This document shows positions 9,155-20,205 of a stretch of DNA of 64,000 nt, in pieces. Source of the DNA: Mesostigma viride (Eukaryota; Streptophyta; Mesostigmatophyceae; Mesostigmatales; Mesostigmataceae); contig RPFO01000034.1 of the NCBI GenBank assembly GCA_009746045.1, positions 350,001-414,000 of the forward strand, given 5' to 3'. Every line of letters begins with the position of its first letter. Position 1 is the first letter of the stretch. Position numbers and translations under genes: made by a program. The notes beneath the pieces were generated by a model. That model saw nothing but the letters and a program-made list of their open reading frames with translations, did no database searches and was not told the origin of the DNA.

Positions 9155-11441
9155 GGGGACGGGACACCCCCGAATTTTTTGGCGCCAAAAAATTCGCGCC
9201 GGAGCCGAAGGTCACAAATTTCACGTGCACGGTGCGCGCACCCCTTGCGGAAGTGGCCATGGCGACTGCGTTCAGGCGAAACTACCACACTAGGGCAGGC
9301 GAAATGCAAAAATTTTACTCGAATCTAAAAGGAGATGAGTTTATGATGTTATTTTGTGGCGGAAATCAGCTGGTTTACAATATCGCTGTTGTTTTTTTAT
9401 GCCATCGGCATGGGGGGTAATCTGAATTTTTTGGTCGCGCGGAATGAAATAGAATTCATGATAGCGGCTGTAAAATAGCGGTTTTGGGGGCTGTTCTGAC
9501 CTTGAAGCAGGCATTAATATCGGTTGCATCGAATTCTAAACCGAGCTGGTGCTTTTTGCCAGATTTTCGGCCATTATCGGTAAGTAATTGTTCAGACCTG
9601 CGCAGTGCGTGTCTGACCTGTCCATGGAAGAACGGCTGTTGTTGCGCGCCTGGGCGAGGGATTTACGAGGGCAAGGTACAGATTTGTCGCGAACGTTATC
9701 TGCTATCGGTGCTTTCTTCTATGAGCTCATCGTTCGAGGTTTTTTGCGTTCTTTTTGGGCAGTTTCCGCCAGCTAGCTCGCCGTCGCTTGCCGTTGTGTT
9801 GTCGAATACCTGGCAGCTTTAGATTGTTTTCGTTGATGTCGTGATCAGGGCCGCTTCAGTCGCAGCCTATAGCTCTTCGGGAAGGTATAAGGCATTTCAT
9901 AAAACGTGTTCTGGCAAGGATGTTGTGCGTATGGACGCTTCTTGTTGTTTGAGAGTGACGCACCCTCTCCTCACAGGCCGCAGCGGCATCACAGCGCTCA
10001 TGCGGTGAAGGGCCGCCAATGGTTTCTTTGCATTTTATCGTGCAGGGATGGAAGTGTTATAGTGATGATGATGTTGGAGATATTGCATTTGTGTGACTGC
10101 ATGTAGATAGCTGGCACCAATGGTTGTTTGAGCTTTCCTTTGTTATGATGATGTGACAAGACTACAATGTGCTGAGCCAACCATGGTTGACATGCATGAC
10201 TGCATGCAAGCTATATATACCATGTTCTTACTTGGTTCCTTGCCCTCCATAGTCCCAGTTTGTCATCCATGCCGGGGAGGACAGTTTAGGAGGTGTTGTT
10301 GTGTTGATTAGCTTGGTTGGCATCAACCTTACACTCTAACCTGGGAGAAACATAGGAAATGCCGCTTAGGCATGTTAGGGCTACCATCGTCAAGGCTATG
10401 CACATATTTACAAGGCTGGCCATGCTGGAGGGATGATGAAGACATATGAGGTGCGTGGCCACCCCTTTGTACTTTGTAAACATACTCTGCATGGTTTTGG
10501 TGCATGTTGGATGGCATATTAAGTGGCACTGTGGGGTTACTAACTTACTGAGTGGTCCTTAGCGCCTTGTCATGTGGTCATATAGGAAACCCATCAACTT
10601 GAGCAGTTCTTGTCGCAATGACCCCCCACATTGAGCATGCGTTGCCGTCAGCGTGCAAGAGTTGATTATGTGTGCTTTGGTCAGTTTGCAGATGTCTTTG
10701 ATGAAGAAGGAGGTGCTAGTGTGGCTAAATGGTTACTCTAATTTCCTTGTAGCGTCTACATGGGTGGCCGTCTTGGAATGGTTGTAACTTGGGCAGTTCT
10801 TGTCAGAATGGCGTCAAACCTTGAACATAGGAGGTACCATATGTGCAGAGAATGGTAGTATGTGGTTTGGCCAGTTTTCATGAGGCTTAGATGTATAAAG
10901 GGGTGTTAGTGTGGTTAAATACTAGCTAAAACCTCCCTTAGCTTCGTCACAGGTGGCAATCTAGGAATATCCATCAAATAGGGCTGCGCTTGTCAGAATG
11001 ACCTGAAAATTTGGGGCTGCATGTCCCCCAACCTCTAGTATTTGGGAATATATGATTTGGCCCTATTCCATGTGTTTATGATTTGATAATTTTTTTTTTC
11101 ATTAAAAAAGTACCCTTTTTGCGGGAAAATCCATCAATGTGTGTAAACATGATTATTTTGTGCTCAAAATTAGGTAGCATTTCTCAAAAGCCAGGGAAGT
11201 ATATGGGAATATATGATTTGGTCCCAATATGTTTGCCCACTGCCCTAGGAAAAATGTGACTAGAATAGCGTCTTTTTCTATTTTTAGCGCGTTACCGGTG
11301 CCCTGTGGGGGCTAGTACCCCCCCCAAGTGGCTGGAAAATTTTGTTTTTATCATATTAATGGTCCCCAATCATCATTGGATTTTTAGCACATGCATAGGT
11401 ATGGTTTCCAGAAAAGTGCCCTTTAGGGGTGTCCCCTCCCC
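9155..11441 (+). mobile_element. TTAA-flanked piggyBac-like non-autonomous element R1 (2287 bp)
   Basis: Flanked by TTAA at 9151-9154 and 11442-11445. The 16-bp terminal inverted repeats are ggggacgggacacccc and, from the right end, ggggaggggacacccc. Copies at 34974-37260 (inverted), 59172-61465 and 63479-64000 share the whole sequence. TTAA duplication is characteristic of piggyBac transposases. No transposase ORF is present; the short frames common to all copies match no known domain. The right half contains four diverged repeats of about 160-190 bp (near 10590, 10782, 10970 and 11127). Confidence 0.85.
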
Positions 11442-11994
11442 TTAAGTGAGACAACTATGTCTGGTGCGCTGGTTGTCTCTTTGATGTCTGGTACGTACAT
11501 GCATGCGCACGTTTGTCTGTAACCTGGCCGGGCAAATGACTCGCGGAGATAGGTGGTAGGTAGTCATGAAGGATACCGCCCCCAAGTCGGTGAGGGTAAC
11601 GCCTGTGACCAAAATCAGCAACCATCGTGAGTCGGGCCGTAGTGCCCGCAAACCAGTAATCAGAAGTTGGGCAGCTAGACTCATACTATATCCATCCCAT
11701 CCAACTATTTCCTTCCCACTTAGGACTATGCTCACGTGACGCAGTCTACGTGTAGATTTATTAGTGCATGTGCACGCAAGTACTCACTTTCTTGGTATTT
11801 ACTGATTCAGTGTCCTACTCAGGCCCGGATCCTCGCCACTAATGGTCAAGGCTTTATGGCTCGCCCCAGTAATTATGACCTCCCCGCAATACAAGAACCT
11901 CGATTAATGTGCAGCACATAGTTCTCCATGTCACTGTACTTTCAATTCCGTAAGTGACTTGCAGCTTATGGCAGGTGTCAGATTGTAAGAATAA

Positions 11995-12090
11995 TATATC
12001 AAGGAGACAACTAGCGCAGGCCAGAAATCGGGAGAATCCGGACCATGGTAGCTCGAGCCTGCCGTTATCGTGTCCGCGTTTTCGAGTAAT
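11995..12090 (+). repeat. Left end of dispersed repeat J
   Basis: Matches the J start 'caaggagacaac.agcgcaggccagaaatc' and continues to 'cgtgtccgcgttttcgag', then diverges. No more of J follows. Confidence 0.65.
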
Positions 12091-12099
12091 ATATATACA

Positions 12100-12650
12100 T
12101 GCATTCTAGTCTGAACTTGACTATATACGTAAACCGCTTGATGGCTAGCGCTGCTATGATGATCAGCATGGCAAAGGCTATATTGCGAATGGGTGAAGCC
12201 CTTATAATATACATTTCCCCCCAAAGTTTTCTGACAGGGTGAAAAACGCAATGAGTGGGGTTGCAAATGCCCGTATGCTTAACTTAACTAATTAACCAAC
12301 ATTATTTGTAGGGACATATTGGTACGTGCAGCGCTACAGGCGGCCAACAGCTGGCTTCCTTCAGTTTTTCTGCGACCTTCCCTTTCGCGTCATGAGTTGC
12401 GTGACCATCTAGAGTCCTGCAGCATGTGTGGCTATGAGCTAGTTTGGGGGGGAATCGATTATCGAAACTCGGGAGTCGGGCCGGATGGGAGTGACGAGAC
12501 CTCCGGTATGTACCTTCTGCGATTGTAGAGAAATCCGGATCCGAAAGTTAATAACAGTCCGATGGGCGATGGCTACCTAAACACGACACCACGGTCCCAG
12601 TAGCCTTGACTGAAGTGTTTACAATCTGTATAGTCATTCACGTATTTCGG
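12100..12650. other. Intergenic, nothing recognised
   Basis: AT-rich, no convincing coding exon or repeat boundary. Confidence 0.4.
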
Positions 12651-12745
12651 GGAAATGGGTATATTTTTATTAGCCAATTATGGACCAAAGAGGTGAGAGG
12701 GGAGATGAGTATCAGCGAATCCTAATTAAAGGTGGGCACACACAC
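12651..12745 (+). repeat. Dispersed repeat F, short copy
   Basis: The segment 'gaaatgggtatattt' through 'gatgagtatcagcgaatcctaa' is shared with about 33900-34140, where the copy is longer. Confidence 0.55.
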
Positions 12746-12752
12746 GTGTGGA

Positions 12753-12978
12753 GGTCATTCACGCATTAACTGAGTTGGGTTGGCTGAAGTTGTGTTCACG
12801 CCTCAAGGTTGTATCGAATAGGATTTCGGCATTCCGTAGTTCAGAGTATTATGCCTTTAGTATCTTAAGTCAATTAAATTAGTAGAATTTAGTAGAAACA
12901 TTCACGCCTTAAGTTGGGTTCACGCCTTAAGTTGACCCCTCCAAAACCTCGAACCCAACTTGAGGCGTGAATGACTGT
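12753..12978. mobile_element. Small foldback MITE
   Basis: The left end 'gtcattcacgc' with 'gagttgggtt' is matched in inverse orientation by 'gaacccaacttgaggcg' and 'gtgaatgac' at the right end. Internal copies of 'ttcacgccttaagttg' near 12900-12935 extend the inverted repeats. No clear TSD was found. Confidence 0.5.
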
Positions 12979-13686
12979 AATCTGATAAGCTCTCTAGAGG
13001 GCGTAAATGAGAAGTGACGTCTTGAAATTCAATGAGAGTGACGTCTTGAAATTATGTGCGGACGAAAACAGGGCTTCTGTTGGCTGGCGTGCGTCACGAT
13101 TTTACACGTAGCGGGAGTGCCGGACACGTGGACGCAGGAAACACGCATAGGCGCGTGCTAGTGACGAGAAATGCTGCGAATTACCTACTGAAGTTGCCCA
13201 TGGTCGATCATGCAATAACTCTGTCGGTTTTTCATATGTTTAGATAGCTGAACTGAACTGAACTAAACTGAACTGAATGGCCGATCACGTGGCCACGACC
13301 CTTGTAATGATGCCAATTTTGATTTTCCGCCGTACCAGGGATACGTTGCAACCAGCTATCGATAGGAGCGCAGGCTTAGAAATCTCTTGCATAGCAAAAA
13401 TTTTCACCAGAGAGGCTGAGTCGTGGCAACAGTAGGTAGCCGCGTTGCGGCCGCCAAACATGGATAGGGGATCTAGATAAGAAACTTTTCCCTTCTTCCA
13501 GGTCACAACACCCCTGATGAGCAAAGCGGACGAAGCCACGGCACACAGCATCTGTCGTGGTACGCATGCTCCCATGCTATCTTCCTGTGTATCTGCCCAT
13601 CTTGGCATCACGGTCCACAAGGTTCAATGACAACGTACATTTTGATTTCCTCATAGCACTTTTCTTCTGCCTTATCGCCCGCAAGC
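12979..13686. other. Region upstream of the CHRD gene
   Basis: Contains a direct duplication of 'gtgacgtcttgaaatt' (13013 and 13039) and a CTGAA-type microsatellite at 13250-13277. No gene is recognised; the promoter of the CHRD gene should lie in the right part, but I see no decisive element. Confidence 0.4.
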
Positions 13687-14831
13687 ATGCATTTCAAAAG
13701 ATTTTTCGCAGGTTTGGTGTGCATCCTCGCATTCCAATGTGGGAATGCGCAGTTGTTCGGGAGTCCATACGACGGCTTCAAAGTCGGAGCCGCTTTGACC
13801 GGCTTGAAGGAAGTCCCCCCTGTTCTACACAATGCTGGCGGGGTGGCGATGTTCCACGCCATTGACGACGGCGAGGCGCTCTTCGTGGAGGTGTGCTCGC
13901 GCCCGACTAATACTGCATCACAAACGGCTGAACCCCACCTAATTCGAGGTAGTATCAGTTTTCTGATTTCCGATAAGGAAGTAACTTCTCTCTTGCCCTT
14001 TGGAATGCTCGCGTTTCTCGTCGTTATCTACAGCTGTGGCTGTTCAACATCTTTCGCGTGACCCAGGCCCACATCCACTGCGGGCAGCCTGGCACCAACG
14101 GTCCGGTGCTGGTGTGGGTCTGGCCCAGCGTGGACGCCACGGGCCCCGCCTCGTCCGGAGATGCCTTGGTGAGCCCCGGCCGCCCCCTGGCAATAAAGGC
14201 CGGCCGTTACATGTATAGTGATGCAACATTTTCCTAATCCAACCCCTGAAAGGGGTTGCCTTGCGAAGCCGTAGTGATTATTTTAAGAAGATAGAAATGC
14301 CCTAAAAGTCTATCACTCTTTTTCCCATTCAAAGGATTCGGAATGGGACGCGCCATGCCCGGATTCTGGCTATCTCAAGCCAGTGCTGACTGTCTCATTG
14401 TAGTATTATAATCGTTAGAGTATACCATCTTGAAAAATTATGCCTTTTGCCAATAAATACACACACAAATGTTTCACAAGTCATTGATACTATATCCTTT
14501 TTTTCCTTTCATATATCCGCTCACGCTGCAGGACGTGCCGTACCTCGCCAAGGTGGGCAAAGGAGACCTGGACGAGGAGGGCGAGGACGATGAGGATTTC
14601 ACCATCCGAGAGGAGCACATTCTCTCCGTGCAGGCATCACCCGCGTGCCCGAACCCCCCCACGTCAATGGAGCAGCTGATGGACCTCATGCAGGCGGGGG
14701 GCACCTACCTGAACGTGCACACGTTGACGTTCCCAGGGGGCTCTGTGCGGGGGAACATTCAGCCCATCACCCCGGGGGATGATGACGACTCGGAGGTGGA
14801 TGATGTGGAGACGGACAACTCGAATCTGTAG
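13687..14831 (+). CDS. Secreted CHRD-domain protein, three exons
   Basis: Exons inferred from reading frame and GT-AG sites are 13687-13890, 14034-14168 and 14532-14831, all phase 0, giving 212 residues. The first 22 residues (MHFKRFFAGLVCILAFQCGNAQ) form a signal peptide. A single CHRD domain follows: GLKEVPPV near the start, AHIHCGQPGTNGPV across exon 2, and YLNVHTLTFPGGSVRGNI near the end, matching the family's AHIH and NVHT...GxxRG hallmarks. CHRD domains occur in chordin and in many bacterial and algal secreted proteins; molecular function here is unknown. Odd points are an acidic insertion (DLDEEGEDDEDF) inside the domain and an acidic tail. The first donor is taken as GAG|gtgtgc because the later gtagta donor would break the frame. 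Confidence 0.8.
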
Positions 14832-15033
14832 GGAGGGGGGCATGCACGACGAGTTGCGTGCGAAATCAACAAATGATTGACTAGGAGAAACGTGCATGTG
14901 GACAGATCAGGCCATATACTAAGAGACCCAACCACTGCTGCCTCATATGCATATGGGCAGTTTAGGACAGCACGGATGAGGATTATATTCCCATTAAAAG
15001 TTCACAATTAAAGCACGGAAGAGGATTATATTC
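14832..15033. other. 3' flank of the CHRD gene
   Basis: AT-rich sequence after the stop at 14831; no further gene seen. Confidence 0.4.
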
Positions 15034-15167
15034 CCAATTAAATTATAACAAGCCTCCGTTGGGAGATCATGTAGCACATATTCCGTGATGGATGGGTGGA
15101 GTGGAGGAAGCCGCGTAATCGAACTAACCTAACTCTAAGCTATCTAGTCTAGAAAATCCTAACTACA

Positions 15168-15335
15168 CTAAGCAAAACGCCCCTTCCTCTTAGGGGGGGG
15201 TGGCTTGCCCACAGGGGCTGGCGTGTGAGCCTTGACAATCTTCTGCCACCGCGTTTTGTTCTGCATGGCAGTCCAAAGAAGGGAGAGAGAGTGGATGCGG
15301 TGTTCAAACTGGGCTGGGACCACTAGTTAGGTCGG
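15168..15335 (-). pseudogene. LINE D ORF2 extreme C-terminus
   Basis: Reads QFEHRIHSLSLLWTAMQNKT then a Lys/Pro-rich end with KPPPPKRKGRFA and stop. The homologous end at 23667-23840 (plus strand) has the same layout. It is detached from the reverse transcriptase fragment by a deletion. Confidence 0.65.
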
Positions 15336-15407
15336 CCAGCATTATCAGGATGTAGTTCATGGCAGGCTTACCTAGCTTCCTGGGAATGTCCTTGGGGCCA
15401 GGCTAGG

Positions 15408-16035
15408 TCAAAATATGCCGCCCTGGTTGGCGAAGCCGCTGGGGGCCGGCCAGACCAAGGGCGGTGTCGACCTGCGAGCAAAATGTCCTACAAATGCTAT
15501 CCTACGCTGCCTAATCTCATCCGAAATACGAGGCATACCCTGATACAAAGACTCTAATGACCTACGCTGGGAAAACCCTACATTCAAGACCTGTTGGAGC
15601 ATCCTGTAAACCGTGCCGTCGAGCTTAGCTGCCAGTGTGTCCGTGAGTGTCCACGCCTCGGCGCCATACGTAAGCACCGTGAGGACGAGGACCTTGAAGA
15701 GCATGCGCTTGCGGTGCTCGCCCGGGCCAGGCCCTTCGAGCACCAGTAGGTGGTGCTCAAGCGAACGGAGCCGGGCCCAGGCCAGGCCGATGCGGATGTC
15801 CACATCGTCAGCGGTGTCACCTGGGGAGCATGCTCCCCAGCAGTTTGAAGCAGTCATGCACGGAACGGGACCTCCGTCCCGTCGAGCAGGCGCGGCAGCG
15901 GGGGGCGACTGGAGGCCCCAATCACCATCGCCTCAGTTTTGACACTAATCTCCAACCCCACCGCCCTCGCCTCCAAGCCCAGACAGTCCGGCCAGCCAGG
16001 TCTGAATGTGCTCGGGGCGCGCGATATTCCCATCT
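15408..16035 (-). pseudogene. LINE D reverse transcriptase, C-terminal fragment
   Basis: Minus-strand frames give LEISVKTEAMVIGASS, then (after frame changes) DDVDIRIGLAWARLRSLEHH, FKVLVLTVLTYGAEAWTLT and IRQRRIAFVGHFARR. The order, a KTExMVIG segment after the catalytic palm followed by LTYGxExWTLT and GHxxR, is that of LINE ORF2. The catalytic YxDD lies beyond the break. An in-frame stop near 15860 and shifts make it a pseudogene. Confidence 0.8.
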
Positions 16036-16039
16036 AGTG

Positions 16040-16830
16040 ACTATATCAAGGAGACAACAGTCTAGTGACTATATGGTTGGAGCATGATGCAGACGATATT
16101 AGTCTGCTTGTCTAAACTTTTTTTGTAATTATTTTTCTAATGAGATTAGGATCTAGTACTCCGTGGCCTGCCTATGTGCATGACACGCAAGTACTTACTT
16201 GTAAACCTACTTGCAGTTGCTTGAGCCAATTCCCTACCGGGTGTGTACGTGAAGCGTGTTGAACATGATTTAGCGTTTGAGGCAGCTAGCTGGATGGTAC
16301 GCTGCGCAAACTTGCATACGTGATCATGGCAGTATATACAAATATATTCTCCCGATTTCTGGCCTGCGCTGGCTGTCTCCTTGGTATACAAATACAGGCC
16401 GGGCAGTCTCTCTGAATCGTTAACTTGAAAGACCTGTCTAATATTATATATTCATTGAGAATGATAGATTACGGAGGTGAGATGGGCATGCAACATAAGG
16501 AAAAACCCGATAACTGGGAAAATAACCCTGAAGAAATTTATAGTAATCTGACACGGACATCCAAGGATCACGCAATGCAGCTGCACAAGGTACAACTAAC
16601 TATACATCACAAAACTACTACACGCAGCATGCAGCGCTGCCGGCCCACCATGCAGGCCTGCATGAAGGGATCTAGACTGCATGGGTCGCGACAAAGTCGG
16701 CCCGGGTGCGGCGGAATAACACATCAGCCACGGTGCGAGTCTAATATATATTGCAAGTAAATTCATGGAGCTCTAGGGTTTATAAACCTATAATCTAGTT
16801 GTCTCACTATTATTATCAACGAGACGACCA
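16040..16830. other. Mixed intergenic sequence with J fragments
   Basis: Contains a direct duplication 'gtgactatat' with 'caaggagacaac' (about 16018-16070) and a reversed J end at about 16346-16385 ('gatttctggcctgcgctggc'). No gene recognised. Confidence 0.45.
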
Positions 16831-16833
16831 TTA

Positions 16834-17226
16834 ATTAATTAATTAGACTCGTGCTCCCGTTGCATGGGGAGTCACGGAGCATTAACCCCGATGGATGGAT
16901 GGATGGATGGATGGGTGCAAACAGTCCTACCGGTCTAATCTATCCACAACATCTATCTACAACATCTATCTACAACAACTACTAGTCTAAGCCATCTGGG
17001 CTCATGCATCATTTTCCAAATCACGGAGAGGCCTAGGGCCCCCATGTCCTCTACTAGCTGAACATTCTTTGAAGGTGCGGGCCTTGCGGCGTCTAGCATC
17101 ACGGGGCCCGGCCCACGTAAGGAGGTGCCAGCCAGGCTGAGCTGGGCGCAGTCCCGCGGGGGGGCCACGTGCATGAGGTGCCGTCTACCTGGTTGGTGCG
17201 AGCTAAGTGCCCTACCTAGGTGGCAT
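16834..17226 (-). mobile_element. 5'-truncated copy of LINE B 3' UTR
   Basis: Matches 4783-5265 and ends at 'gagctaagtgccctac'. The (TTAA)n tail is at the left. An imperfect 13-bp TSD, gagac(g/a)accatta, lies at 16821-16833 and 17227-17239. The stem-loop has an enlarged loop in this copy. It has no coding capacity. Confidence 0.75.
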
Positions 17227-17260
17227 GAGACAACCATTACTAAGTGAGACAACTATTCCT

Positions 17261-17320
17261 GGACGCATGGCGATCATTATGTGTAGGGTGATCATTGTGA
17301 TAATGTGCAGGCTGTCCTCT
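17261..17320 (+). repeat. 60-bp direct repeat, left copy
   Basis: 'ggacgcatggcgatcattat' through 'gctgtcctct' recurs with a few differences at 20567-20626. The pair brackets two SINE-like units and everything inserted between them. Confidence 0.8.
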
Positions 17321-17458
17321 ATTCTGATTTGGCACGCCGCAAAGGTGAAAACCATTTGCGTTCAGTGCCGGTCCGCGGAAAACGCGATCTCCAAATGAAT
17401 CCGACCGGAATCGAACTGGGGACCTCTCGCACCAACTTTCGCTGACTATAGGATGGAC
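17321..17458. repeat. SINE-like tRNA-related repeat S1, left part
   Basis: On the minus strand it contains a pol III B-box-like sequence, agttcgattcc, at 17407-17417. The intact relative at 20206-20566 shows that this unit continues at 19958; element A4 interrupts it with the 11-bp TSD ataggatggac (17448-17458 and 19947-19957). Confidence 0.75.
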
Positions 17459-17782
17459 CCCGCCTTCCCCGCTCGCGGGGTAATAAAGGCCGGCCCCTCC
17501 CCCTTGCTCCTCACCTTTGACACCATGGCGGATAAGATGGAGATCCTCAAGTGCCGCAAGCGGCTTGGGGGGACCGCCTACACGCTGGACGACGACTTGA
17601 CCTTGACGCAGCAACAACGGCGACGGGAGTTATGGCCGACATACCTCCATGCAGCTTCGGCAGACGGCGGGGCAGAAGCCGGTCTACTGGAAGGGGGCGG
17701 ACATCTACGTCGCCCACAAGCCCTGGCAGGCGACCCCTGCCGCCCCAGCCACCCCAGCCACCCCAGCCTAGGGAATATATAG
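17459..17782 (+). pseudogene. C-terminal piece of A-type ORF1
   Basis: Frames read SPLLLTFDTMADKMEILKCR and TLDDDLTLTQQQRRRELWP as in 6904-8298, then a frame change before KPWQATPA-like sequence. It starts at an abrupt 5' truncation with a small rearrangement (gcggggtaataaaggcc). Non-functional. Confidence 0.8.
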
Positions 17783-17813
17783 CAGTAGTGTAGACTAGAA
17801 GTGACGTGGCCAT

Positions 17814-19543
17814 TAATTAATTAATTAAACTCGTGCTCCCGTTGGGGAGTCACGAAGCACCGAAGTGCTTTTAATCCCTGTGTGTGCACTACAGGAGAAA
17901 GGGCAGAGACCCCCAGTCTCCTTCATGCCAAAGGCATGCCACAGCTGCAATCGGGCGCGGCTAGCTAAAAGGACAGGCTAACGATCCGGCAAACTGTGGG
18001 TGCAATAAGACCCATGTGAGCATATCATAGCAAGGAGCGTGGGCAAGTAATCTGAACATAGCCAGGGCGTAGCATGGCTGTACTAGGACTAGGCTAAGGC
18101 TATGGCTGGTTGTGTACCGTGCGTTGGCGGCACGTGACTAGGTGTGTTGGCACAGCTAGGCAACATTCTAGGCATGGCTGCCTTAGCGGCAGTGACGCCA
18201 ATGGTTACAAGCTAGGGCTATTGCTATTCTAGCCCGCTGGGGGCGTCCACATCTTGTGGTAAGTACTGATCATCAGGTCCCCGCCCCTCCAGTACACCTT
18301 GGGCTTCTGGGGGTCCTGCTTATGGCGGAGGTATTCCGGCCACAGGTCGCGTCGCTGCTGTTGCTGAGCGGGGGTGAGGTCGTCATCCAGCGTCCAGGTG
18401 AGGTCGTGCAACCGCTTGCGACGAGAGAGGAACCGCTGCTTATCCTCAGGGGAGGGGAAGGTGAGTAGGACTGGTGGGGGAGCCGCCTTGTCCCGTGAGT
18501 GGGGAAGGCGGTGGCACCCACGCAGTTCTACCTCACCTACCAGGCCCATGAGGGTAAGAAGCTGGTTCTTGAGCTCGTCAGCAAGAGAGGTTGACGTCTC
18601 ACCTGGCTTCTGGGGGAAGCGACGTAGCACCACTCGGCACTCGCGGCGAGTGCGGTCGGTGACCTCCCGTTGCTGGGCCTGGCGGTGGTCCTCCAGCTCC
18701 TGGAGCTTCGTGGCGATGGCGTCGGTGGTGGAGGCGGTCGCTGACCGCAGCAGGTCCGCGTAGGAGAGCGGCGGGAGGTCACCAGCATCCTGCCGGGGTG
18801 GCTGGGATGCAATGGTGGCCGTCTGCTCCGCTATCTTGGGGACCTGTGTGGCCAGGGCCTCGGTGTGGGCGGTGATGGCCTCAAGCTTCTTCATGAGCAC
18901 GCCACACTTGCCCTCCACCTGGTTAAGGCGAGAGACAAGTGCAGCATGCGTTTCCGAAGCCTGCGTCGCGGTGTGTAGCGCCGTGAACTGGGGTTGTAGC
19001 CGGCTTGTGGACGACCCGGGTTTCCACATTGGAGACCCGGGCCTCGACCGTGTTGAGCGTGGTGTTCAGCGATGTCAGCTTCTCGGCCAGCGGCCAGGTC
19101 ACGTGCTCCTCCCGAGCACTGCGTGGATGTCATCCTTGCTGAGGGAGGGAGACGATGGGGCTGCCGGCTGTGCGGGGGCGGGGGCGCTGAGCGCTCTGTT
19201 GAGGTCGCCGAGGCTGCGCTGGTAGTGGCTGGTCAAGATAAACAGGCGTTGGCGTGGTTCTTCATATAAGTGTAGAGCCAGGACGTGTCGCGGTAGTCGA
19301 TAGCCGCCCCCCCCTTCGGGGGCACGAAGAGCTTCCGTTCCTGTGCTAGGAACTGGAGGACCTCGACGACTTCCTGCGGCGACAGCGCCTGCCACTCGAG
19401 GAGGGAGAACTGTCTGTCGCCGGGCAAGAATTTGCTCCATTTGTGGCGCGGGTCGTGGCATGGTTTCTTGGATTCCGGCGAGGCGCTTGGCGATGGGTTT
19501 GCTGGCGATGGGTTAGCGAGCCCAGGCGGCTGGGCAAGAACGA
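17814..19543 (-). mobile_element. Non-LTR element C (ORF1-bearing, 5'-truncated) inserted in A4
   Basis: The minus-strand element has its (TTAA)n tail at the left (17811-17829), the stem-loop ctcccgttggggag at 17836-17849, a 3' UTR, and ORF1 remains at 18229-19543. The short direct repeat tggccat at 17807-17813 and 19544-19550 flanks it; the A2 sequence shows the uninterrupted target. Its 5' end corresponds to the 'VVAQPP' part of A ORF1, so it is truncated. Confidence 0.75.
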
Positions 19544-19550
19544 TGGCCAT
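18229..19550 (-). pseudogene. ORF1 of element C, frameshifted
   Basis: The N-terminal frame (19233-19550) starts AIVLAQPPGLANPSPANPSP, like A ORF1 residues around VVAQPP. The C-terminal frame (18229-19029) is open for 266 residues with ECRVVLRRFPQKPGETSTSL (RRM-like start), PPVLLTFPSPEDKQRFLSRR and TWTLDDDLTPAQQQQRRDLW. The domain order is the same as A1/A2 but the sequence is clearly diverged. A frame change near 19030-19230 separates the halves. The ORF1 family could be classed with LINE ORF1 proteins by the RRM and C-terminal domain. Confidence 0.75.
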
Positions 19551-19957
19551 GTATGCCTACGTGATGGGCCCACACCCGCCCTTGCAATAGCCGTAGCAAT
19601 TTCGAGTCATGCTTTGCCCATGCAGGGAGTTACTCCCTGCTGAGAGGCCATGTGTACCCTAGCTATAGCCTAGCCACATACCTTCCACCCCATATTATGT
19701 CATGCAGGCCTTCTAGGCCCTCTCCTCAAGCCCCCCCTGGGTGCATGCCTGTGCTTGTTTAGGAGGCATGAACCATCATGGAGGTGCAGGTGCACCTAGT
19801 GCACCCAGAGCAGGTGATCAGTCGTACATCCTACACCTGCAGGTTGTCGCCCTGCATGATTGTATTACAAACCCATAGATGCCCCTTTCTCAGGGCTATG
19901 TGTTACATATGCTCCCCACGGAGCTATGATTTTAATTAATTAATTAATAGGATGGAC

Positions 19958-20145
19958 GTCTCCGGATCCTAGGGCATCGCCAACTTACACCTACAGTCAT
20001 CCGCAAAAGTTCTCCTTTCCGGGGAGTGATGCAAGCCTTTCGGATTTGGTACTAGATAAATCATTCGAGATCTGTGTGTGTAGGAGTACTACACACGTGT
20101 CTGCACGCGAGACTTGTTCAGTCTCGCAACGTGAGACGGGCTGAA
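19958..20145. repeat. SINE-like repeat S1, right part
   Basis: Continuation of 17321-17458 after the A4 insertion. It includes 'gtgtgtgtaggagtactaca' and a hairpin, cgagacttgttcagtctcg. Confidence 0.75.
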
Positions 20146-20205
20146 CACGGCTGGAACCTTCTTTATTAGAAGGGCCGGGGCGTAGCCGGTACTATCGAAA
20201 TCAGC

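Larger units (their letters stand above)
15034..16035 (-). mobile_element. 3' part of LINE family D
   Basis: On the minus strand: reverse transcriptase C-terminal region (about 16035-15408), the ORF2 C-terminus ending at a stop at 15168-15170, and a 3' UTR with the stem-loop ctccgttgggag at 15054-15065 and an AT-rich tail. The ORF2 C-terminus and 3' UTR match the plus-strand copy at 23667-23970. The element is 5'-truncated and internally deleted. Confidence 0.7.
17459..19946 (+). mobile_element. 5'-truncated ORF1-only element A4, itself interrupted by element C
   Basis: Plus-strand copy of the A2 type. 17459-17813 carries the end of ORF1 and the start of the 3' UTR; 19544-19946 carries the rest of the 3' UTR, the stem-loop gctccccacggagc (19911-19924) and the (TTAA)n tail. 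The 11-bp TSD ataggatggac flanks it. Element C (17814-19543) sits in its 3' UTR. Confidence 0.88.

Noticed and set aside
9130-9420. Short protein (MATAFRRNYHTRAGEMQKFY...) present in all R copies
   Set aside because: Conserved only because the copies are near-identical; it starts differently in each copy, lies over the TIR region and matches no known domain.
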